Shown: positions 57,777-64,000 of the stretch, in pieces
How the letters are laid out: every line of letters starts with the position of its first letter
How positions within the stretch are numbered: position 1 is the stretch's first letter
From: Shinella sp. H4-D48
GTDB lineage: Bacteria > Pseudomonadota > Alphaproteobacteria > Rhizobiales > Rhizobiaceae
Reading direction: 5' to 3'
Assembly: GCF_022637395.1 (NCBI RefSeq)
Contig: NZ_CP093339.1
Location: 332,097-396,096, forward strand
Length of the DNA: 64,000 nucleotides
Notes under the pieces: generated by a model
Told to the model about the DNA's origin: nothing
Seen by the model: only the letters and a program-made list of their open reading frames with translations
Databases searched by the model: none
Made by a program: the position numbers and the translations under genes

Positions 57777-59054
57777 ATGACATCCGTGAAAACGCTCGTT
57801 TCGAGCATCGCCTATGCATGCCTTCTTGCCAGCTCTGTCTCATCGGTTGCGCTGGCAGCGGAATGCTCCGGCACCATCCGCGTTCTGGCCCAGCCACGCG
57901 ACGGACTAACGCTTCTGGAAACCCACAAGGACGAGTTCGCCAAGCTTTCCGGCGGCGCATCCTTCGAAATCGACTATCTCAACGAGAACGACCGTCGCGC
58001 CAAAACCAAGGCCGATGCGTCGACCATCGGCAAGTACAATGTCTACTATATCGACGAGGCCAATGTGGCGCTGTTTGCGTCTGCCGGCTGGGTCGCGCCG
58101 CTGATGGATTATTATCCCGCCGAATACGATTATGCCGACTTCGATCCCGGCCGCCAGAAGGTCGCGACCTATGACGGCAAGGTCTGGTTCGCACCGCTGA
58201 CCGGCGGCGGCGATCTGCTTGTCTACCGCAAGGACCTGCTGGAAGCTGCCGGCGTCAAGCCGCCGACGACGCTCGACGAGATGAAGGAAGCCGTCAAGAA
58301 GCTGCACCAGCCGGACAAGGGCATCTATGGCATTGCGCTGCGCGGTCAGCGCGGCTCGGGCGCCAATGTCTGGCGCTGGATGCCCTATTTCAAGGGGTTC
58401 GGCGGTGAGTGGTTCGACGGCAACGAGCCGAAGTTCAACAGCGAGGCGGCCGTGAAGGCCACCGAGACCTATCTCGAACTCTTCAAGTACTCCGCACCCG
58501 GCACGCAGACCGGCGGCTGGGATGAATCGGTCGGCGCCTTCACCTCCGGCCAGGTTGCGATGCTGGTGGAATCGACTCCGCTTGTCGGCATGGCGATCGA
58601 TCCCAAGTCCTCGCAGGTCGCTGGCAAGGTCGGCTATCTGCCACCGCCGACGCCGCTCACCGGCGGTGGCTACGGCCATGGTCTTGCCATCGGCACGAAG
58701 GCCAATGCGGACGAGGCGTCGAAGGCCTGCGCCGGCCTGTTCATCGCCTGGGCAACGTCCAAGGAGAACGAGGAGCGCCGCCTGGAGGCCAACCAGTTCA
58801 GCGAGCTGAACCGCACCAGCATCATGACCAGCGACACCTTCGCCAAGCTCTACGGCCCCGATCTCGGCCAGGCGCTTGCCGACACCGGCAAGGTGACGGC
58901 TGTCAACTTCTGGCAGAGCCCGCTCTGGCCTGATCTCGGCGACCGCTGGGGCATCATTCTCGAAGAGTTGATTGCCGGTTCACGCACGGACATCAAGGAC
59001 GGCCTGAACGAACTCGAAGGCTTCGCCAAGGAGCTCGTCGCTCGCAGCCAGTAA
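57777..59054 (+). CDS. Sugar/polyol ABC transporter substrate-binding protein
   Basis: Periplasmic receptor of a CUT1-type importer, 425 residues. The signal peptide has a hydrophobic core LVSSIAYACLLASSVSSVALA with cleavage near LAAEC. The mature part has family-1 features: NVYYIDEANVALFASAGWVAPLMDYYP, YDGKVWFAPLTGGGDLLVYRKDLLEAAGVKPPTT, GEWFDGNEP and FTSGQVAMLVESTPL. The start ATG has GAGGGAGG, a near-perfect ribosome site; the open frame upstream to 57714 is not coding. The xylitol-dehydrogenase-like gene in the same operon suggests a polyol substrate. Confidence 0.93.
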   Translation: MTSVKTLVSSIAYACLLASSVSSVALAAECSGTIRVLAQPRDGLTLLETHKDEFAKLSGGASFEIDYLNENDRRAKTKADASTIGKYNVYYIDEANVALFASAGWVAPLMDYYPAEYDYADFDPGRQKVATYDGKVWFAPLTGGGDLLVYRKDLLEAAGVKPPTTLDEMKEAVKKLHQPDKGIYGIALRGQRGSGANVWRWMPYFKGFGGEWFDGNEPKFNSEAAVKATETYLELFKYSAPGTQTGGWDESVGAFTSGQVAMLVESTPLVGMAIDPKSSQVAGKVGYLPPPTPLTGGGYGHGLAIGTKANADEASKACAGLFIAWATSKENEERRLEANQFSELNRTSIMTSDTFAKLYGPDLGQALADTGKVTAVNFWQSPLWPDLGDRWGIILEELIAGSRTDIKDGLNELEGFAKELVARSQ

Positions 59055-59120
59055 GCCTTTGAGCAGCGCGGCCGCCATCGCCCTCCCGAGCCGGCGGCCG
59101 CGCGATCACGAGGAAAATCC

Positions 59121-59984
59121 ATGACATCAAGAACTCGCCTGCCTGCCGTCTTCCTTGCGCCGCCGCTGCTCATCCTGGCGGTGCTCGCCTTCGTGCCGAC
59201 GGCCTATGCGATTTATATTTCCTTCCGCAACCGCGAACTCAGCCGCCCGGACGGCAGCTTCGTCGGCCTTGCCAACTACATCGACCTTTTCTCGGATCGC
59301 CGCTTCGTCAACGCCATCGGCGTGTCGCTGACCTGGGAACTGGTCACGGTCACGCTGACGCTGCTGGTGGCCATCGTGCTCGGCATCCTGATGTTCGAAT
59401 TCGCCTCGGCGCGCCAGCGGGCGGTGCTGACGCTGATCTTCCTCGTGCCGGTCATCCTGCCGCGCGTTTCGGCGGCCTTCGTCTGGAAGTTTGCCTTCCA
59501 TCCGCTTTACGGCATCGTCACCTATCCCTACAAGGCCATCACGGGCCAGCCGCTTGACCTTTTGTCGAACCCGGCAACGGCGCTGATGACGGTGGCGCTC
59601 GTCGATGTCTGGCAATGGGGCCTGTTCTTCGGTGTCATCGTGCTGAAGCTTCTGGAGACCCTGCCGCCGCAGCCCTTCGAGGCCGCCCGGCTCGACCATG
59701 CGCGCCCGTGGCAGATTTATCTCTATGTCGCGCTTCCCATGCTCAAGGCGCCGCTCATCTCGCTCACCTTCATCAAGATGATCGAGTCGCTGCGAGCCTT
59801 CGACCTCATCTATGTCATGACGCGCGGTGGCCCCGGCATCGTGACGGAAACGCTCGATATGTACGCCTTCTCGCAGGGCTTCATCGAATCCGGCCGCATC
59901 TCCTACGCCTCCAGCATGGCGGTGCTGATGATGGTCGCGACAACCGTGATCTTCACGGTGATCTGGAAGAGGGTGAAGCCATGA
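59121..59984 (+). CDS. Sugar ABC transporter permease 1 (CUT1, MalF/UgpA type)
   Basis: Inner-membrane subunit, 287 residues, six helices. It opens with [31 protein letters not shown] and has the EAA-type coupling loop [25 protein letters not shown] near residue 190. GAGGAAAATCC precedes the ATG. It pairs with the next gene. Confidence 0.94.
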   Translation: MTSRTRLPAVFLAPPLLILAVLAFVPTAYAIYISFRNRELSRPDGSFVGLANYIDLFSDRRFVNAIGVSLTWELVTVTLTLLVAIVLGILMFEFASARQRAVLTLIFLVPVILPRVSAAFVWKFAFHPLYGIVTYPYKAITGQPLDLLSNPATALMTVALVDVWQWGLFFGVIVLKLLETLPPQPFEAARLDHARPWQIYLYVALPMLKAPLISLTFIKMIESLRAFDLIYVMTRGGPGIVTETLDMYAFSQGFIESGRISYASSMAVLMMVATTVIFTVIWKRVKP

Positions 59985-60793
59985 GCCTGTCGCGCTTCCT
60001 CGGAAAGTCCGTGCTCTATCTCGCGGCCTTCTCTGCCGTGTTCCCGATGGTCTGGACGGCGATCAACGCCTTCAAGAACCGCGTCGACATCGTCACGCCG
60101 ACGCCGCTCTTCATCTTCACGCCAACGCTCGACAACTTTGCCTATGTGCTGGGTCGCGACAGCGTGGCCGCCGGCCTCGTCAACTCGGTGATTGCCGCCG
60201 GCGGCTCCGTCTTGATCGGCGCGCTGCTCGGCCTGCCAGCCGCCTACGCCATTGCCCGCTATCCCAACCGCTGGTCCGCCGACATCCAGTTCTTCGTGCT
60301 GTCGCTGCGGTTCCTGCCGCCGGTCGCCGTCGCAATCCCGCTCATGGTGATCTGGCTCGATCTCGGCTTTTACGACACGCGGATCTCGCTGATCGTCACC
60401 TATACGCTACTGACGCTCGCCACCGTCATCTGGCTCGGCGTGCCGGCCTTCGCCCGCGTGCCGAAGGAAGTGGAGGAGGCGGCAAGGGTCGATGGCTACG
60501 GGCCCTATGCGGTCTTCTTCCTGATCGCGCTGCCGATAGCCTCGCGCTCGCTGATCGGCGCCGTCGCCTTCGCCTTCGTGCTGGTCTGGAACGAATTCCT
60601 GATCGCGCTGATGCTGACGACTTCGGACGCCAAGACCCTGCCCATCGTCGCCTCGGAACTGACACAGCTCGGTCGCGACGTGCCATGGGGCATCCTCAAT
60701 GCCTCGGTGGTTCTGCTTTCCATACCGCCGCTCCTGCTCATCGGCATTCTGAGCGGCCTTCTCAACAATGCGTTCCGGCGCAAGAGCAATTGA
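59981..60793 (+). CDS. Sugar ABC transporter permease 2 (CUT1, MalG/UgpE type)
   Basis: Second inner-membrane subunit, 270 residues, six helices. The coupling loop is [26 protein letters not shown] near residue 165, followed by [17 protein letters not shown], a MalG-family hallmark. It starts at the ATG overlapping the preceding stop codon by 4 bp (ATGA). Confidence 0.94.
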   Translation: MSLSRFLGKSVLYLAAFSAVFPMVWTAINAFKNRVDIVTPTPLFIFTPTLDNFAYVLGRDSVAAGLVNSVIAAGGSVLIGALLGLPAAYAIARYPNRWSADIQFFVLSLRFLPPVAVAIPLMVIWLDLGFYDTRISLIVTYTLLTLATVIWLGVPAFARVPKEVEEAARVDGYGPYAVFFLIALPIASRSLIGAVAFAFVLVWNEFLIALMLTTSDAKTLPIVASELTQLGRDVPWGILNASVVLLSIPPLLLIGILSGLLNNAFRRKSN

Positions 60794-60810
60794 TGACAGG
60801 ACATATAGCC

Positions 60811-61854
60811 ATGCAAGCCTTGGTTCTCGAAGAAAAGGGCGTGCTTGCCCTTCGCGATATCGACCTCCCGCAGACCGTCGGCCCCGACGATGTGAAGATC
60901 GCCATCCACACGGTTGGTGTCTGCGGCAGCGACGTGCATTATTACACCCATGGCGCCATTGGCCCCTATGTGCTGCGCGCGCCCATGGTGCTCGGCCACG
61001 AAGCGGCCGGCACCATCGTCGAGGTCGGCAAGAATGTACGCTCACTCGCCGTCGGCGACCGGGTTTGCATGGAGCCCGGCATTCCCGATCTCTCCTCACG
61101 CGCTTCCAAGCTCGGCCTTTACAATGTCGATCCCGCCGTTCGCTTCTGGGCGACGCCCCCCGTGCACGGCATTCTCGCACCTTACGCGGTGCATCCCGCG
61201 GCCTTCACCTATCGCCTGCCCGACAGCGTTTCCTTCGCCGAGGGCGCCATGGTCGAGCCCTTTGCCATCGGCATGCAGGCGGCGACGCGCGCCCGCATCG
61301 TGCCGGGCGATGTTGCGGCCGTCATCGGCGCGGGGCCGATCGGGATCATGGTGGCACTGGCGGCACTGGCAGGCGGTTGCAGCCGGGTGCTGATCTCGGA
61401 CTTTTCCGCCGAGAAGCTCGCCATCGCTGCCGCCTATCCCGGCATCGAAGCGGTCAACCTCAAGGAAACCACTTTCGCCGCCGCCATCGACACGGCCACC
61501 CGCGGCTGGGGCGCCGACGTGGTGTTCGAGGCGAGCGGCAGCGGCAAGGCCTTCGAGGGCCTGTTCAACCTGGTGCGGCCGGGCGGCGCGGCCGTGCTTG
61601 TCGGCCTGCCGGTGGATCCGGTGCGTTTCGACGTGGCCGGCGCCATCTCCCGCGAGGTGCGCATCGAGACGGTTTTCCGCTACGCCAATGTCTTCGACCG
61701 CGCCCTTGAACTCATCGCGTCCGGCAAGGTCGACCTCAAGCCGCTGATCACCGGAACCTATGCCTTCAAGGACAGCATCGCCGCCTTCGACCGGGCCGTC
61801 GAGGCGCGGCCAACCGATGTGAAACTGCAGATCCTTGTCGCGGAGGAGGGCTGA
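60811..61854 (+). CDS. Zinc-dependent polyol dehydrogenase (xylitol dehydrogenase-like)
   Basis: NAD(P)-dependent medium-chain dehydrogenase, 347 residues. Catalytic zinc ligands are visible as Cys38 ([10 protein letters not shown]), His63 and Glu64 (LGHEAAG). The nucleotide fold has [19 protein letters not shown] near residue 170. The usual structural-zinc loop with four cysteines is absent: [18 protein letters not shown] stands in its place, which is typical of bacterial xylitol and sorbitol dehydrogenases. I use the ATG at 60811 ([10 protein letters not shown]); an upstream ATG at 60793 would add six residues. Its place inside the importer operon suggests the imported polyol is oxidised to a ketose. 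Confidence 0.9.
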   Translation: MQALVLEEKGVLALRDIDLPQTVGPDDVKIAIHTVGVCGSDVHYYTHGAIGPYVLRAPMVLGHEAAGTIVEVGKNVRSLAVGDRVCMEPGIPDLSSRASKLGLYNVDPAVRFWATPPVHGILAPYAVHPAAFTYRLPDSVSFAEGAMVEPFAIGMQAATRARIVPGDVAAVIGAGPIGIMVALAALAGGCSRVLISDFSAEKLAIAAAYPGIEAVNLKETTFAAAIDTATRGWGADVVFEASGSGKAFEGLFNLVRPGGAAVLVGLPVDPVRFDVAGAISREVRIETVFRYANVFDRALELIASGKVDLKPLITGTYAFKDSIAAFDRAVEARPTDVKLQILVAEEG

Positions 61855-61856
61855 GC

Positions 61857-62954
61857 ATGGCCAATATCGTCTGTTCCCATGTCGACAAGGCCTATGGCGC
61901 CGTCAATGTCATCAGGGACTTCAACCTGGAAATCGACGACCATGAATTCGTGGTGTTCCTCGGGCCGTCCGGCTGCGGAAAATCCACGCTTCTGCGCATG
62001 ATCGCCGGGCTGGAGGAAATCTCCGGCGGCACGGTCTCGATTGCCGGGCGCACCGTCAACGACCTGGAGCCGCGCGACCGCGGCGTTGCGATGGTCTTCC
62101 AGAACTACGCGCTCTATCCGCACATGACGATCCACGACAACATTGCCTTCGGCCTGAAGCGCATGAAGGTCGACAAGTCCGAAATCGAAAGCCGCATCAA
62201 GACGGTTGCCGGCACACTCGGGCTGGAGCCGTATCTCTCCCGCAAGCCGACGGAACTGTCTGGCGGCCAGCAGCAGCGCGTGGCGATTGCCCGCGCGATG
62301 ATCAAGACGCCGCGCGTGTTCCTCTTCGACGAGCCGCTGTCCAATCTCGATGCCAAGCTGCGCAACCACATGCGCGTCGAAATCGCGCGCCTGCATCAGA
62401 GCCTGAAGACCACCACCATCTACGTTACCCACGACCAGCTCGAAGCCATGACGCTCGCCGACCGCATCGTTCTGATGAAGGGTGGCGCCATCGAGCAGGT
62501 CGGAACGCCGGCGGAGATCTACGAGCGGCCCCGCACCCTCTTCGTTGCCGGCTTCATCGGCACGCCGAACATGAATTTCCTCGACGTCACGGCACGGGCA
62601 GACGGCGACACATGGCTGCTCGACGGCGACGGCGTGCGGTTCCGCGTGAGCCGCGAGCGTTTCGAGATCACGGAAGGCCAGGGGCTGACGCTCGGCGTGC
62701 GGCCCTCCGCCCTGTCTGCGTCGCCAGATGCCCGGGGCGGCGAAAACACGCTCGCGGGCGTCACCGATCTCGTTGAGTTCCACGGCGACAGCGCGCTCAT
62801 CTCCTTCCGCGTCGGCGGCAAAGAAATCGGTGCCCTTGTCCCGGCCGCCAGCCGGCCGATGCGCGACGCCCCGGTCTGCTTCTCCGTCAGCGGCGAAAAC
62901 CTGCACGCCTTCGATCGCACCACGGGCCTTTCGGTGTTGCGCAACAGCGCCTAG
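61857..62954 (+). CDS. Sugar ABC transporter ATP-binding protein (MalK/UgpC type)
   Basis: ATPase of the importer, 365 residues. Walker [10 protein letters not shown] is near residue 38, the Q-loop is [12 protein letters not shown], the signature is [15 protein letters not shown], Walker B is [12 protein letters not shown], and the H-loop [10 protein letters not shown] is intact. A C-terminal TOBE regulatory domain includes [14 protein letters not shown]. It starts 2 bp after the dehydrogenase stop, with GGAGGAGG upstream, and is the last gene before a strong terminator. Confidence 0.95.
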   Translation: MANIVCSHVDKAYGAVNVIRDFNLEIDDHEFVVFLGPSGCGKSTLLRMIAGLEEISGGTVSIAGRTVNDLEPRDRGVAMVFQNYALYPHMTIHDNIAFGLKRMKVDKSEIESRIKTVAGTLGLEPYLSRKPTELSGGQQQRVAIARAMIKTPRVFLFDEPLSNLDAKLRNHMRVEIARLHQSLKTTTIYVTHDQLEAMTLADRIVLMKGGAIEQVGTPAEIYERPRTLFVAGFIGTPNMNFLDVTARADGDTWLLDGDGVRFRVSRERFEITEGQGLTLGVRPSALSASPDARGGENTLAGVTDLVEFHGDSALISFRVGGKEIGALVPAASRPMRDAPVCFSVSGENLHAFDRTTGLSVLRNSA

Positions 62955-62981
62955 CAGGCATGGCTTGGGGCGTGGCCGGAG

Positions 62982-63005
62982 GGGGGCGGTTTTCGCCCCC
63001 TTTTT
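62982..63005 (+). terminator. Rho-independent terminator of the sugar/polyol operon
   Basis: GGGGGCG and CGCCCCC form a 7-bp stem with a GTTTT loop, followed by TTTTTGC. It lies 27 bp after the ATPase stop codon. Confidence 0.85.
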
Positions 63006-63069
63006 GCATTTGATGGCCGGTAGGTTTCCATACAACGGGTCATGCAATTGGTCTGAATGACATTGCAGA

Positions 63070-63093
63070 AATGGCAGGATCAAACCTGCCATT
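63070..63093. promoter_or_regulatory. Perfect 9-bp inverted repeat upstream of benE
   Basis: AATGGCAGG and CCTGCCATT flank a 6-base spacer about 64 bp before the permease start. It lacks a U-run and follows an existing terminator, so an operator is more likely than a terminator. No regulator gene for it is inside the window. Confidence 0.45.
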
Positions 63094-63156
63094 CTCCGGC
63101 TACATGTCGGGCCCCTCGACGGCCACGCGCCATGGTTTCAGGAGCCCTTTCACGTC

Positions 63157-64000
63157 ATGTTGCCCGCCACATCCGCCATACGCCTCAACGATCTGATGCA
63201 CCCCATCGTCGCCGGCTTGATCTCCGTCATCGTCAACTACGGCGGTACGTTCATTCTCGTCTTCCAGGCCGCCAGGGTGGCCGGCCTCAGCCCTGAACGC
63301 ACGGCGTCGTGGGTATGGTCCGTTTCCATCGGCGTCGGGGTGACCGGGCTGCTTTTGAGCTGGCGCTACCGAGAGCCGATCATCACGGCTTGGTCCACAC
63401 CGGCGGCAGCTTTTCTCGTCACGGCCCTAGCCACTACCCCCTATGCGGAGGCTGTGGGCGCCTACATGATCTCGGCCGCGGCCTTCGTGGCGCTCGGGCT
63501 TTCGGGATCCTTCGAGAATGTCATCCGGCTGATCCCACCCGGCATCGCATCGGGCCTGCTTGCCGGTATCCTTCTGCAATTCGGCATCGGTGCCTTCGGC
63601 GGCGCGAGCGTCGATCCCGCGCTGGTGGGTCTGCTCGTCGTTGTTTATCTCGTTCTCAAGCGGTTTTCCGCCCGCTATGCCGTGGTCGGCATCCTCTTGC
63701 TCGGTCTCATCTTCCTGCTGGCACAGGGCCGGGTCGACCTGTCGGGACTCAGCCTGCAACTGGCCACGCCGTTGCTGACGGTGCCGGAGTTTTCGCTAAA
63801 CGCCCTGCTGTCTGTCGCGCTTCCGCTGTTCCTGATCACGCTGACCGGACAGTACATGCCCGGCATGTTGGTGCTGCGAAACGACGGTTTCCGCACCAGC
63901 GCCAATCCGATCGTCACCGTCACGGGCCTCGGCTCGCTGCTGATGGCGCCGTTCGGCTCGCATGCCTTCAACATTGCAGCCATCACCGCGGCCATCGCCA
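63157..64000 (+). CDS. benE: Benzoate/H+ symporter family permease (BenE), partial
   Basis: Inner-membrane transporter, cut by the end of the window after about 281 codons of a normal 380-400. It has around eight hydrophobic helices so far. SYTGP-like motifs are not readable, but ITAWSTPAAAFLVTALA near residue 75, GSFENVIRLIPPGIASGLLAGILLQFG near 120, LITLTGQYMPGMLVLRNDGF near 230 and TGLGSLLMAPFGSHAFNIAAITAAIA at the edge are strong BenE signatures. The start ATG has AGGAG 12 bases before it, slightly long spacing. BenE proteins carry benzoate or similar aromatic acids with protons; the actual substrate is unknown. Confidence 0.9.
   Translation, partial: MLPATSAIRLNDLMHPIVAGLISVIVNYGGTFILVFQAARVAGLSPERTASWVWSVSIGVGVTGLLLSWRYREPIITAWSTPAAAFLVTALATTPYAEAVGAYMISAAAFVALGLSGSFENVIRLIPPGIASGLLAGILLQFGIGAFGGASVDPALVGLLVVVYLVLKRFSARYAVVGILLLGLIFLLAQGRVDLSGLSLQLATPLLTVPEFSLNALLSVALPLFLITLTGQYMPGMLVLRNDGFRTSANPIVTVTGLGSLLMAPFGSHAFNIAAITAAIA

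Noticed and set aside
1..64000. tRNA, rRNA, insertion sequences, integrases, attachment sites, CRISPR arrays, plasmid rep/par genes
   Set aside because: None was recognised on either strand. Repeats seen are short regulatory words or hairpins, not arrays or mobile-element ends.

Overview
The window is GC-rich, densely coded DNA from an alphaproteobacterium, most probably a member of the Rhizobiaceae (Rhizobium/Agrobacterium/Ensifer/Shinella group). This rests on the gene families seen: a urtABCDE urea importer, HWE-type histidine kinases, two biliverdin-type bacteriophytochromes with a bphO heme oxygenase, a DUF1403 gene beside an extra scpB, and many ABC importers with dedicated regulators. 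The DUF1403-scpB pair and the accessory gene content suggest a megaplasmid or chromid rather than the core chromosome, but no replication, partition, tRNA, rRNA, IS or CRISPR element was seen that would prove it.

Layout. 1-1842 (minus): the end of a CUT2-type sugar ABC importer (permease cut by the window edge, then the double-NBD ATPase). 2066-7726 (minus): urea importer urtABCDE ending in a strong terminator. Divergent from it, 7956-13225 (plus): a very large NCS1-permease/hybrid histidine kinase fusion, its overlapping LuxR-type response regulator and an outer-membrane beta-barrel protein. 13239-37233: a catabolic island for cyclic amides or imides. It holds an AraC regulator, hyuB-hyuA (hydantoinase/oxoprolinase family), a LysR regulator, pxpA-BCCP-biotin carboxylase-pxpB-pxpC, a GntR regulator with two winged-helix domains, and a long plus-strand run containing a polyamine-type ABC importer with two ATPases and two binding-protein paralogues, two SDR dehydrogenases, a polysaccharide-deacetylase-fold imidase, a small CxxC protein, a CobW metallochaperone and an amidase-signature enzyme. 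37489-46968: a light-signalling locus with two phytochromes of different kinase type, three further receiver or kinase proteins, a PAS hybrid kinase and bphO. 46983-52070 (minus): a PAS hybrid kinase, an MFS transporter and an ArsB/NhaD-like ion permease. 52327-54537: a chemoreceptor, followed by a possible small RNA. 54887-56541: DUF1403 protein and ScpB. 56649-62954: an AraC-regulated sugar or polyol ABC importer with a xylitol-dehydrogenase-like enzyme. 63157 to the end: a BenE-type permease, cut by the window edge.

How the genes may work together (inference). The importer at 25-35 kb would bring in a small nitrogenous compound. The cyclic imide hydrolase, the hydantoinase/oxoprolinase proteins, the split biotin-dependent carboxylase (BC + BCCP + PxpB/PxpC carboxyltransferase halves + PxpA) and the amidase would open and deamidate it, and the two SDRs would oxidise or reduce the carbon skeleton. 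The most unusual points are the transporter-kinase fusion facing the urea operon, the split urea-carboxylase-like gene set, an ABC ATPase whose H-loop histidine is replaced by glycine next to an intact partner, a binding-protein paralogue without a signal peptide, a conserved-looking small CxxC protein overlapping cobW, and several well-formed candidate operators in the divergent promoter regions.
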